The position numbers and the translations under genes were made by a program. The notes beneath the pieces were generated by a model. The model searched no databases. It was given only the letters and a program-made list of their open reading frames with translations, and was not told where the DNA came from. A stretch of DNA of 64,000 bases, taken from the NCBI GenBank assembly GCA_036346395.1, contig CM070606.1, forward strand, positions 22,306,915 through 22,370,914, given 5' to 3'. The DNA comes from Hsuehochloa calcarea. Its lineage: Eukaryota; Streptophyta; Magnoliopsida; Poales; Poaceae. Shown here piece by piece: positions 23,650 through 34,514 of the stretch; positions within the stretch are counted from its first letter, which is position 1; the number at the start of each line of letters is the position of its first letter.

Positions 23650-25628
23650 TGTGGATATCATGGGGATATGCTCCAGATCTTAGGATGATGTGACAATTGG
23701 CAATAGCGTTAACGGTTTGTCGTTTCACGGGTTTTCGACAAAGTTTGAAAGACTGCTCGGACTTTACGGATAGGGGCGGTCTGACCGCCATAGCATCGCG
23801 GTCCGACCGGTCCCAAATCGGTCGGATCGGCCATGTGCGCTGGTCGGACCGGCCGTGACTAAAAGTGGTCAAAACAGTTGGGCCAAAATAGAGGGTGTAG
23901 GCAAGTGAGGGGATCCCATTGTTCTTGCTCCCATAATTTTGGAGTCTCGATAAAATTTCTATTGGTTTAAAGTTTCCAGAGGTTTGGATTTTCGGGTTGA
24001 AAATTGGCTAAGTCCTTACGGTGATCGGACCGCCTTTGGCCGGCGGTCCGACCGCAGAGTCCAGCGGTCGACCGCCCACGGGGCGATCGACCGATCACAA
24101 CTCGAATGTCGCCCTTCGTGGCGGCATTGCTCATTGGTTAGGTCAAAGTCATGAGTTTGATTGCATATGTGTTGCATGATGCATGTTTTGACTAACGTGG
24201 GTCAAGTTGCGAAGAACTTGTTCCGGTTTCGATTTTCTTGTCTATTGTTGTGCAAGGTTGCTTGGTGGTCAACGACGGTCAACGGCGAGGATGATCGGAC
24301 GAGGCTTGGAGAGCTTAGGTCCGTAACGATCGGCGATCTTTGGTGAGGTCAATGAAATCAAGTATGGCATGAATGGACAATGATGACCGAACAGGCGATT
24401 CGGTCTGTCGGTTTGATCAAGCGGCGCGGAGTCGGTGCAAGTGCCATGGTGGTTTCGGTGGGGCCGGATGGGAGAGACTTGCCGACATGGAGAGAGCCGT
24501 TGATCAAACTACACGTATGAGCATGCGAAGTGCTTGCGAAGATGGACTCGGTCTTGGAGAAGGACCGAGAAGGGTATTTTGGTAATCTTACCAAATATCA
24601 CTTTGGTGACCTTTGCCTACCCACGGCGCAAGGCAGCGCAAGAGAAGCGGTTTAGGTTAAGAGGTGTTGTAGACGGCGCTCTAAAATGCGTGCGTGTGTG
24701 ACCCGTTTGTGTTGGGCCTTAACGGAGCCCATTTGAGTTAATCTTCTAGAAGGTCTAAGTCTCCACTATAAATAGAGGAGGAGGTGGTGCACCCCTTCAA
24801 CCCTTTCATGATTGAAACCCTAGTTTTGGCTTAGGGAGAGGATTAGTGGAGGTTAGGGTTCTAGAGAGTTTTGATTTGATCTTGTGCTCTTGGATTGAGC
24901 TTTGTCCTCCATTGATGGAGTGGTCAGAAACCCAAACCCTATCAATCAATCCAAAGAAAGCTTTGATCAAAGATGTGTCTCTTTGCCCTTCTTCTCTCTA
25001 TTTGGTGATTTTGAGTCTTTCTTTGATTCGCATGTTTTGATTGATTTCGTTACATGATATAGCTTGCTGTGACATGTGGGAACACATCTAAGATCATCTT
25101 GATCATCAATCACCCACGAGCAAGTTTTTGGGTCACGTTTTCGTTTTGACTCGGTTTTGAACCATCCATCTCTCAAACTGAAAAATGTCGTAACTTTTCC
25201 ATGGATCTCCATGATCTTCGATTGGAATAGGTTCCTGACATCCTAGAGAAGGTGTGTTCCAAGTTTCATGAAGTTTGGAGTTGTAGATCAAAAGTTAGAC
25301 CTATTTGCAACTTCGTTTTTCGGGCTGATTTCACTGTTCATCGGCTGGAGGTCAGACCGCCCTAGCTAGAGGTCGGACCGCCCCTTGGAGAGGTCAGACC
25401 GCCCCTGAGTAGAGGTCGACCGCCTTCTCTTAGGAAATTAAGTTTCGTTGTTTTGGTTGTTTTGCTTGGGGTTTTGATTGGATTCAATCCTAGTCTTCCA
25501 TTGATCTTGGTATATCGATCTTCATAGCTTCTATAGCTATTGGAGTGAAATTTGTGTTGAATCTAATCGTGGTTGAAAAAGTGGCGTGCTCTATTCACCC
25601 CCCCTCTAGTCGCCTTTTCGGTCCAACA
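23650..25628 (+). repeat. Solo LTR inserted in the RNase H of the plus-strand element
   Basis: It starts TGTGGATATCATGG and ends GGTCCAACA, with a perfect 5-bp target duplication cctct (23645-23649 and 25629-25633). The TATA box is at 24767-24775. Palindromes cggtctgaccg (23777-23787) and cggtccgaccg (23799-23809, 24044-24054) are present. It matches the reverse complement of the element Y LTR family closely. No internal region remains, so it arose by LTR-LTR recombination of a full element. Confidence 0.95.
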
Positions 25629-25880
25629 CCTCTTTTACGTGACAACATTCGCAATTAATATTGCTAAAAACCGATGGCAACATTCCGGGACTAAACACAT
25701 TGACATTCGATTTCATTTTCGAGAGACCATGTTGAGAAAGGTGATGTTGTGCTTCATTTTGTAGAGTCGAGCAACGACTTGCGATATTTTCACTAAGGCT
25801 CTTGACTCTTCGCGTTTCTCGCTTATGGGAGAGTTAGGGGTTATTAGTCCTATTAGGGCTGTTTTGAGGGGGAAGTTGCT
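25629..25880 (+). pseudogene. Plus-strand element: RNase H, second part
   Basis: It reads TTFAINIAKNRWQHSGTKHIDIR and then a frame-shifted LADILTKAL-type ending and GELGVISPI, which corresponds to the C-terminal end of the RNase H in element Y. The family stop context follows. Confidence 0.82.
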
Positions 25881-27257
25881 CTTTTGCATTCATTGTATCA
25901 TAATGCATGTTTCATTTCATTTGTCTTGCATTGTGTAATAAAATCGGTGGAGCTTTGATTATTATCCTTGTATGACTTGTTCTCATATTCTATACCTTGT
26001 CATATCGAGTGATAGTCCGCTAGACCTCTTTTATGGCTCTTCGTGTGTGGCTTAGCTTTTGACTTGCTAGCTTTATATCTCGTGAGAAACTTGAATCAAA
26101 TCATGTCTTGTTGGATCTTGTGACTAGTTTTGCTCTAGTGATCCGCTTATGATTCTCGCCATGTCTTACAAGTTGAATTGAGTCTTGAACTTATTCGAGT
26201 TGAAAAATGAGCTTTTATCTTATTAAGTCAAGCAAATGAAAAATGAGATTTTACGTGCGAAAAAAGCGATCTCACCAATCCTTTCTCATGAGACGGCTTG
26301 CCATTGCACTAGGCATGAACTCGGGGAGTTTTGGATGACCTAGATCATTCATTTAAGCTTATCGCTTGAGATGGTCGCGGCAAGGCTTGAGATCTAGCAC
26401 AGCAAAAAAAAAGGAGAAAGAAAATGAGAAATTGCCCAAAGAGGGCTAAGTGCTTGAGCTTTGCTTCAAAAGAATTTTCTTAATGCTCAAAATGCCTCAA
26501 TTCTTGTTTTGAGTCTCTTTTTACTTATAGACATGGCTTGACTCATTTTTGGTTGCTTTGAGTGAATCTATGATTTTGAACAACCTTTCATGATTTTAAT
26601 TCATCAATCTCGTGATTCTTTGCTATCTTGGTTTTAGCTTCATGATACGCTTTGCCATGATTGAATATAGCGTCTACTCTTTATATGGCTTGGTATAATT
26701 CTTGTACTGTCTTCATGTATAATGGTCATGGCTCCTTCTCACTAAAGTTTAAAAATAAAGTCATTCCTTCATGCTCTTTCTTTTTCATGCATCTTGATGA
26801 ATTCATTGTCAAAGGGGGAGAAAGATTGTGAAGAAAATGTTTGATGTTGGAGCTTTTGGTTTCATACTCAAGGTTTAATAGAAAAGAACTTCATAAAATA
26901 AAAAATTTAACCTTTTGAAAATCTGTGATCATGGTGAGTTGAGTTTCTGGGTTTCATTGTCTTATCTTATCTGATTTGCAATTGAAGAATACTCACAATG
27001 ATCAAAGGTCTAATAGAACAATGTGTCTTTCATTTGGACCTAAGTGAGATTTTTGGCTACTTTCTGGAAATTGAATCCTTTTGTGCCTTCAATGCCTTAT
27101 CTCACCGCTACACTATTCGAAGCCCGACTTGGTGGTTCCTAGGCTTTTTGTTGCTTATGGACCAAGTTGTGCCTTTATCTAAAACGGCGAGTTTTACTTT
27201 TCATTTTGAAAAACCACATTTTCTTGAAAATTGCCAATGTGTTCATCAAGGGGAGAT
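25881..27257 (+). other. 3' non-coding region of the plus-strand element with repeated polypurine motifs
   Basis: No gene is supported. The motif AAAGGGGGAGAAAG lies at 26814-26827 and the functional polypurine tract AAGGGGAGAT at 27249-27257, directly before the 3' LTR. A purine run with A9 is at 26405-26430. The layout matches 11617-12632 of element Y in reverse. Confidence 0.65.
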
Positions 27258-29132
27258 TGTGGATATCGTGAGGATATGTGCACGATCTCGGGATGATGAG
27301 TCAATTGGCAATGGCGTCGATTGGTTTGCAAATTCTCGCGTTTGGGTTGCTCCAAGGTGTCGAGGCCTTTGGCGGTCGACCGGTTGTCTTGGGCGGTCGG
27401 ATCGCTTGATGGAAGCGATCCGACCGCCATGGTGGCGGTCCGACCGCTGATTTGAAAGTTGGGTTTTGGAGCCGAGCCAAAATAGGTTGTGTAGGCAAGT
27501 TAGGGAGTCTCTGGATGTGGTCCCATCATTTTGGAGCTCCCAACAAAAGTTCTATTCGATTGAAATTTCGAGAAGGTTTGAATTTCTCGCTTGAATTTTG
27601 GCTAAGTCCTTTGGACCGGTCCGACCGTGATGGGAGCGGTCCGATCAAGATGAAATCGGTCGACCCGGCCTATGGGGCGGCGGGCCAGCGATCTTGAATG
27701 AAAGCCAAGTGTTGCATTGAGTTGATTTTGAGTGTGTGATTCTATGAACTTCAATGCTTTATTGATGTATATCGCATTCATGGAACCGACGTGGGTCAAG
27801 TTGAGAAGAACTTGTTCCTGAAGCGGTTTGCTTGTCTATTCTCAGTGCGGTGGCTTGCAGTCAACGGCGTCAGCGGTGAGTGGATCGGGACTACGCTTGG
27901 AGAGCCGAGGTCCGAACGATCGGGGATACCGGGTGAGGTCGTGTGACTCAGCAGTGCGAGAATGGACAAGATGGATCGAAAGGGTGGTTCAAAGCAATTT
28001 GGTTGGATCGGTGGTGCGGATATCGGTGCGTCTCTGGGAGGTTCGATGGGATTCGGACAAGAGAGGCTTGGCGTCGATGAGAACCGCCGATCAACCTACA
28101 CGTGGTGAAGCGGCGATTGCTTCAAGAGTTATTTGTGTGTGGGTCCCATGTGTAAGAGACCCAAAAGGAAACCCTAGCTCTCTAGTATAAATAGGAAGGG
28201 TGACGTGGAAAACCTAAGCAAGCATTCATTTTAGCCCCCTTCTTCTTTTTCTAGGGTTTGGAGGAGAGGAGAGGAGAACTAGGGTTTGGAGTGTGCTCCT
28301 TGTTGAGCTCTTGCCCTCCTTGGTGGAGAGGCTTTGTAAGCATCTATTGTGAATGAACAATCTTGTGATGCTCAATTGAAAGATCAATTGCTCCTTTGTG
28401 TTCTTCTCTCTTTTGGATGTTTTGGTGCTTCCTTGATTCAAAGGTTCTTGCGTGGTCTCTTGGCCTTCTTTATCTTGCTTTGATGTATGGGATTACTCCT
28501 AGAGTCATCTAGATCATCAATCCCCCACAAGCAAGTCGTGAATCAAGTCTTTCTCTTTTCTAGGGTTTGAGCACTTCTTTGATAAAATCTCGAGAGATCG
28601 ATTCTGCGAAGTGGATCTGACGGATCGTCGCTAGAAATAGGTCTCTAATATCATTAGGGAGGTGTGCTAGAAATTTGGTCAAGTTTCATTGGTTGAATCA
28701 AAAGTTGGATCAAATTTCGTTTTGGTTTTGGGTGGAGTTTTCAAGATCTTTGGACTCTCCGGTCCGGCCGCCTTTCAACGGCGGTTCGACCGCCGCGGTA
28801 TTCAGATCACGGTGGTTTGGCGAATCGACCATCATCCACCGGTCCGATCATTTGGTTAGTTGTCGGTCGGACCATTGATCACCGTCGGTCCGACCGCCTG
28901 TGGTAGCCGGTCAGACCGCCCGTGTCCAGTGAAGAACATTGAGTTCTTTTCTCCTTTTGTGTCGTGTGCTTGAGGGGTTTATCAAATTCAACACAAGGCT
29001 TCCGTTGTGTGCTCACTGAACTTCTTAGCTTCCATAGCTAAAGGAGTAAAGTTCGTGTTGGTTTTGATTTAGGTGAGAAAGTTTTGGAAAGCGCCTATTC
29101 ACCCCCCCCCTAGTCGCCTTTCCGGTCCTACA
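27258..29132 (+). repeat. 3' LTR of the nested plus-strand element
   Basis: It starts TGTGGATATC and ends GGTCCTACA, with a TATA box at 28186-28194. It is 1875 bp against 1869 bp for the 5' LTR. It is followed by the second copy of the target duplication (caagc). Confidence 0.95.
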
Positions 29133-29693
29133 CAAGCAGTAGAAATAGCTTCGGCCCAAAACCTCCTTGGAGTGCTATACTCATCTAGCATCGTCCTAGC
29201 CATCTCGACTAGGGTCGTGTTCTTCCTTTCCACAACGCTATTTTGTTGAGGGACGTGTGGAGAGGAGAACTGATGCTCAATTCCACGCTCAGCACAAAAG
29301 GAAGAAAAAGAGACATTCTTGGACTCCGTGACATTGTCACTGTGTATCGCTCTCAAGGCACTCGGAAGTTCAGAAGCCAAACAAAGAACAAGATCATGAT
29401 AATGATCAAAAGCTTCATCCTTCGAAGCAAGAAAGAACACCCAAGTGTATCTAGAAAAATCATCAACTATGACAAGAATGTACCATTTTCCACCAACTAA
29501 CCGAACCATAGCGGGACCAACAGTATCCATATGAAGCAACTGTCCCGGTCCGTCAGTCATGACCATAGTCACTGAAGGGTGTGAGGCGGCAACTTGCTTG
29601 CCATGCCTAAAGGGCGCACATACAGCATCCTTGACGGCTTTGAGTTTGGGCAAACCTCTCATGAGCTCAAGGTTGCTAACTCGCGTCAGATGA
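29133..29693 (-). pseudogene. Element Y: integrase zinc domain and catalytic core (right of the insertion)
   Basis: On the minus strand it reads GLPKLKAVKDAVCAPFRHGK, MDTVGP (catalytic Asp), KWYILVIVDDFSRYTWVFF, AIHSDNVTESKN (second Asp) and VVERKNTTLVEMARTML (catalytic Glu). Two changes are notable: the second cysteine of the zinc domain is Phe (CAPF instead of CAPC), and DNGTE is DNVTE. It ends at 29133 in the target duplication of the nested element and resumes at 17171. Confidence 0.92.
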
Positions 29694-30185
29694 TCAAAAC
29701 CAATGTGCCCCCAAACGACGGTGCCAAAGCCAGAACTCAGAAGAAGAATATGAAATCAAGCACTTGAGAGAACCAGCAAGAGATTCAGAAAAATCAGCTC
29801 CAAAGATCCTAGCAACTCTAGTAATCCCAAAAACAAGCTCACCAGTTGAATCAAGCACCCGACAAGCATTTTTCTTAAATATAGTCTCATAGCCATCATC
29901 AAAAAGTTGAGAGACAGAAAATAAATTAAACCTTAGCTTATCCACAAGGACGACGTCCTTGAGGATGAACTTGTCGTTCACCCTGATCGATCCCGTTCCT
30001 TCAATCCGCCCTTGCCTATCATCTCCAAAGGTGATGAAGTCATCACCCGTCGACCGCGTGAAGGAGGTGAACCATCTTGAGTTTTCGGTCATGTGGCGTG
30101 AACAGCAGGAGTCGACGAACCACGTGCCCTTTCTCTTTCCGCGGTAATCTTGAAAATCAAGGCACAGAAGAACGATGTGTCTCAA
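29694..30185 (-). pseudogene. Element Y: protease and GAG-pre-integrase segment
   Basis: It reads GTWFVDSCCSRHMTEN, then FNLFSVSQL and FWLWHRRLG. The aspartic-protease triad of Copia elements is D-S/T-G; here it reads D-S-C, so the catalytic Gly is lost. The rest of the segment is well preserved. The protease normally cuts the Gag-Pol polyprotein inside the particle. Confidence 0.9.
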
Positions 30186-31274
30186 TAATGAGGTTAGTTA
30201 AACAAGACTTGGGAACCCAGTACTGAGACACACGTCTGCGAGTAGTATGCAAAGCAGAAGTGCTATCCTTGATTATGTTTGAAATTCTGTTATGAGCAAT
30301 GGTTACACTAATATGAGAGTTATCCTGTCTAGGAGCATGATGATGAGCATGTGACACAAATCCTAAACCAGGTTTCTTCTTTTCTACGTTACCATGTCTC
30401 ATAAAAGCTCTAGGTTGACTGGATGAAATTCTAGCAAAAATTTTCTTATCATTTTTCAACCTACGCCAACAGAACTCAACCAAATGCCCATCCTTCTTGC
30501 AATAGGTGCAATGGTACTTGATACCACTGGGAGAAACACCCTTTGACTTAATAGATGGTTGGGCAAAACCCGCAGATTTTAAAATAGTTTTTGCAGATTG
30601 GGTTTTAAATTCAACTAACCTATTTTCCAAGACTTGAGTAACTTTTGACTTAGAATTATCATGGACAAAGTTGTATCCTAATCCTTGCTTCTTATAAGGA
30701 GTTTTAGACTTGTCCAGAATCATGTTTAATTGTTTCTTACCTTTAGAAATTTTTTCTAAGGTATCCTTAAGATAAGCATTTTCTTCTTCAAGATTAACAC
30801 ATAATTCACAAGTTTTACCCTTAATGGCTCTAGCATATCTCTCCTTATATAAGGTAGCTTCAAGTTTAAGAGTTTTGCAAGAAATACAAGTAGTAGAATC
30901 AATTCTATCCTTAAGCTTAGCAAATTTAGCTCTAACTGCATTTACTACATCTTGTACTTCATGTTCTCGTTCAATGCAAAAAGAGAAAAGGCTAGAATCA
31001 AACACACCAGAAGCAACCAACTTGCTAGAATCTAAGCATTTTTCACATGGAGCAGATTTAACCTCAACTAGCTCAGTCCTAGCATTTTCAAGTTGTTACA
31101 AAGCAATATCATGAGCAGATTGCAGTTTAGCAAATTCTGAGTGTAGAGCATGGCAGGAAGAACATTCAACAGATTCAAGGGTCTTAGCATTTGCAAGTTC
31201 TAAAGTTAAATTATCTACTTGAGACTCTAAGTCCTTGTTCCTGACCATGATATACTCTAAAGCCTTATCCTAAC
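30186..31274 (-). pseudogene. Element Y: coiled-coil gag extension with CxxC pairs and second zinc knuckle
   Basis: The minus-strand frame shows CSSC (near 31160), CEKC (near 31040), CISC and CELC (26 residues apart, near 30890-30810) within a heptad-rich segment ending KKQLNMILDKSK. It then reads a zinc knuckle CTYCKKDGHLVEFC (near 30500-30460). An in-frame stop lies near 31097. The organisation matches 20199-21360 of the plus-strand element. Confidence 0.8.
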
Positions 31275-31617
31275 TCATGAGTTGCTCAAAGATAGTTTCG
31301 CATCTATAAGAAAGGACATTATAGGAGAGAGATACCTCATCGTCGTCGACGTCATCGGAGTCGGCCATGAAGCAAACGCCGGTAAAGTCCTTTTCCTCCC
31401 CCTTCTTCTTATCTTGAGGGATCTCCTCCTACTTATCATCCTCGCTCCCGGAGTCCACACCGCTTAAGGATTGTTCCCCAAAAGCGGCAAGAACCCGGTG
31501 AGTTGCCTTTGTCAGCTTTGCAGCATCAAATCTTGATTTGTTCCATTGAGGCTTCTTCCAAGCTGGCTTTCCCTCCTTATGGTTGCTCTTTCCTTTCAAC
31601 TTGGGGCATTTTCTTCC
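31275..31617 (-). pseudogene. Element Y: gag C-terminal part after the first zinc knuckle
   Basis: It retains only the end of the first zinc knuckle (KCPKLKGK), the basic tail and an acidic DSGSEDDK segment. By comparison with the plus-strand element, about a dozen residues of the knuckle (the CX2C and His part) are absent between here and 36332. So a small deletion accompanied or followed insertion of the gag-only element. Confidence 0.78.
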
Positions 31618-32443
31618 AAGATTCAATAATGAACGGAGATGAAGGATATGAGGTTGTTCTTGAAGAAAGGTCATCACAATGGAGGAGAAGCTCGTGGGAG
31701 ACAAGCAAGGGAAGAGAAGTCCAAGAATCCAAGTCAAATTCGAAACTTCCACAAGCCCAACCAAATTCAAATTCGGAATCAACTCATAATTCAATTCGGA
31801 TTCGGAATCAGCCTCAAATTCGGATTCGGAATCAGCAGGACAGTCCGGATTAAAACGGCCATAACTTTTACAAACGGAGTCCGATTCGAGTGTTCTTGGG
31901 CTTGTTGGAAAGCTAACTTCAAGCCCGATCCAACGGATCCTCCCTCACTCCGAAATTCCTTCTGGATCAAAAGATATGATCGAATCAATGTGACGATTGT
32001 AAAATCAGAGTTTCCTTTTCTGTTTTGGAATGTGTCGGAATTGGAGTAGGCCTCCAAATCCGAATTAGAATAGGAGTAGGGCCTCTTGGCCAGCCATGAG
32101 GAGGAGTAGGAGCACTATATATAGAGGGGTAGACCCCCATTGTAACCTCAGGCCACGTTTAATATATTTTCAAAGCTTTTGCTTGATTCTCCTGTTGTGC
32201 TTATAGCCAAAACAGAGGGAATTGGGCATTGAGAATAAGGGGTCGTTCTTGCTTTTCCGCTGGGAATTGAGGGTTCGACGATCTTCGCTTGTGGTCAGCG
32301 AGGATCCAATCAAGTGTGTGTTTGGGCGAATTTTCCATAGAGTTGCAAGTCCGTGCATTGGCGCGGGGGATCTGCTGGTAGTTCGTCAGGATACACAAGT
32401 TATCAAAAGGTCCTACGTCGAGAAGATCGGGCACCCCGCATCA
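31618..32443 (+). repeat. 5' LTR of the gag-only element
   Basis: The shared LTR sequence starts AAGATTCAATAATG and ends CCCCGCATCA. A TATA box (TATATATAG) is at 32116-32124. The 3' copy is preceded by TGG, giving TGGAAGATTC. The 5' copy therefore seems to lack its first three bases, in line with a deletion at the left junction. Frames on both strands within it are not genes. Confidence 0.9.
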
Positions 32444-32445
32444 GG

Positions 32446-32460
32446 TGGTATCAGAGCTCC
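32446..32460 (+). promoter_or_regulatory. Primer-binding site of the gag-only element
   Basis: The sequence tggtatcagagctcc starts 2 bp after the 5' LTR and is complementary to the initiator Met-tRNA 3' end. It is intact, unlike those at 19043 and 42325. Confidence 0.9.
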
Positions 32461-32875
32461 GTTGACTCGGTAGGATCTTTATCCAGTCATCTTTTTTTCT
32501 CCCATACACGAAAAAGCCATACAAAAAAAATTCAGTTGTAGTAGTTAATTTGTTATTTTAGTGAGTTTTGTTAAGTTTTTGTCCATTAGAATCAAGTTTA
32601 GTTTGCTGATCTTGAATTCTTTTGCGTTGCTTTTTATTTGAGCCTAGTTTGATTTTTTTAGTCGTGTCTATAAAAAAACAAAAAGAAGTGAGACATCAAT
32701 TTATCCTTTGTGAACCTTTCAATCCTTTGCGAATACTTTGAACCTATTTAAGACTAGCTAAATCGTTGCTTAGGGCTGCATATTAATATTTGTGTTCTTG
32801 CAATTGTTCAAAGATCAAAAGGTGGGAAAGAACTTTTGCTCATTTTTGGTAGAACAAGAATTTTGGCAATAGTTC

Positions 32876-32966
32876 AAAAAAAAGAAGGAAAAAGAGAAAA
32901 AGAAAAGAAAGAAGAGAAAAAGAAAAGAGAAAAGAGAAAAGAGAAAAGAGAAAAGGAAAAAGAAAG
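32876..32966 (+). repeat. 91-nt uninterrupted purine tract in the leader of the gag-only element
   Basis: All 91 bases are A or G, with GAGAAAA and GAAAAAGA units. It lies between the primer-binding site and the gag start. Such tracts can form triplex DNA or act as RNA signals; no function is shown here. Confidence 0.9.
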
Positions 32967-33458
32967 CGCGTAGCCGAACCATAAACTTGAGCGAAAATCC
33001 CCACTCATTCTTGATTCAATTGTTAGAATATCAATATTTTGTGCAATCTTGTGCCCTAGTTTCATTATTTGCAACTAGCTAGCGTCTTTCTATAACTTGT
33101 GCAATACGAGCTATTTTGTTCTTCACTTATATCTTACATAGCTCATTCCTTGATTGCACTAAGTTCCAATATCTTTGCGTGTGAGTTGCTTTGATTTTCA
33201 CTTATATCTTTGTGATCGGCAACTAGGCATTGAATTCTAGTTTGGATATTTACTTAGCCTTACAATACCTAGAGTTTTCAAATTAAGTAGGTATTCATAC
33301 CAAGCTCCACAAAACACCCGTTGTCGTGCTTTGACTTGCTCTTGAAATTCGCTCACACATCACCTTGTGGTTCCTGCTGCCCTGAAGTGTAAGTATTGTT
33401 GATCTTAATTCCTTTCGGAACGGTAAAGAAACTTCTCCTTGTTAGGATTGTGAGTTGA

Positions 33459-34514
33459 GTGACCTCTACATATACACATACACCTACATACATATTCTTT
33501 TCTTTGCTGCTAACAATGGCAGATCGCGAGTATACGTATCTTCCCTTCTATGGTAGTAATGATCCAGAGGAGTATCTTGAGTGGGTACAAGATATGGAGT
33601 TCGAGCTTGAATCCCATAAGTTCGAATCAGAAGCCAAGGAAGTGAGAGTGGCCACTTTATTTTTTACAGACTATGCCTCTAGTTGGTGGCAACAACTAGG
33701 TGGAAAACGATTCATTACATCTTGGGTCTGTTTAAAAAGCATCATGAGAAGAGAATTTGTTCCATCCTATTATGAGCGGGAACTACTACGACACGTGGAG
33801 AGCATTAAACAAGGATGCAAAGTTGTCAAAGATTACTATATTGAGTTGAATCATGCAATGCGCCGTGCCAATATCACTAGTCCATATCAAGAAAAGACAT
33901 ACTTCAAAGCAGGCTTGAATTATCAGATCGTTGCTGCACTTCAAGATGAATATTTTCGTAGTCTGCAAGATCTTGTGAAATTTGCTATGAAGGCAGAAAA
34001 GAGACTTAAACACATTCAAGCACATCAATTAAATCTGCGCCGGCTCTTTAGTTCTAATTCATCCACTGGTGTGTCACTTGAGAAGAAGATCGAGCATCGG
34101 AATTTTTCTTCGACCGAGGTGATGAGTAGTGCTGCCCCGTCACAACCCGCAACACGTGAGGAGGTCGTGGTTGGTGGTAGTTGTGCCCTTGCTGGCCTAC
34201 GGTCTTACAAGGATGAGATGTATCAAAACCCATGTGAGAATGAGAGCCACATAGCCAAATTGAGTGAGAGTGATAAAAAGAGTGAGCTGTGTGAGTCCAC
34301 TATACGCGAGGTTGAGAGCATCCCAATTGAGAGTGTGAGAGATACACCAAAAGAAAAGGGAGAGATAGATGATAGGATAAATAAGATTATTTTGAACCTA
34401 ACAACTTACCCTCTATTTCTAGTGTTGTATCCCACATTCTGCAGGTGGACCAAGCAAATAAGGAGTTGGAGATTCAAGAGCCCTCACCATTGGAAGAGAA
34501 AGATAAAGAGCTAA
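33459..34514 (+). CDS. Gag protein of the gag-only element
   Basis: The 351-residue frame is most likely read from the internal Met at 33516 (MADREYTYLPFYGSNDPEEY); the 33459 start is less likely. It has the Gypsy retrotransposon gag signature: a YLEWVQDMEFEL segment, TDYASSWWQQL, then MRREFVPSYYERELLRHVES, VKDYYIELNHAMRRAN and FKAGLNYQIVAAL. No CCHC knuckle follows. The C-terminal third is acidic, poorly conserved and ends early. Gag builds the particle, and this copy could in principle still supply it. The lineage resembles the Reina type of chromoviruses, from memory of that gag pattern. Confidence 0.85.
   Translation: MTSTYTHTPTYIFFSLLLTMADREYTYLPFYGSNDPEEYLEWVQDMEFELESHKFESEAKEVRVATLFFTDYASSWWQQLGGKRFITSWVCLKSIMRREFVPSYYERELLRHVESIKQGCKVVKDYYIELNHAMRRANITSPYQEKTYFKAGLNYQIVAALQDEYFRSLQDLVKFAMKAEKRLKHIQAHQLNLRRLFSSNSSTGVSLEKKIEHRNFSSTEVMSSAAPSQPATREEVVVGGSCALAGLRSYKDEMYQNPCENESHIAKLSESDKKSELCESTIREVESIPIESVRDTPKEKGEIDDRINKIILNLTTYPLFLVLYPTFCRWTKQIRSWRFKSPHHWKRKIKS

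Larger units (their letters stand above)
17172..29132 (+). mobile_element. Nested plus-strand Sirevirus-like Ty1/copia element
   Basis: The element has LTRs at 17172-19040 and 27258-29132, a perfect target duplication caagc (17167-17171 and 29133-29137), a primer-binding site at 19043-19054 and a polypurine tract at 27249-27257. It lies inside the integrase gene of element Y. Its coding region retains gag, coiled coil, integrase core, reverse transcriptase and RNase H pieces, all frameshifted. It lacks protease and the start of integrase. A solo LTR lies within its RNase H. It cannot be autonomous. Confidence 0.95.

Noticed and set aside
32876..32966. Purine tract considered as the 3' polypurine tract of the gag-only element
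   Set aside because: It lies near the 5' end, before gag, and not beside the 3' LTR.
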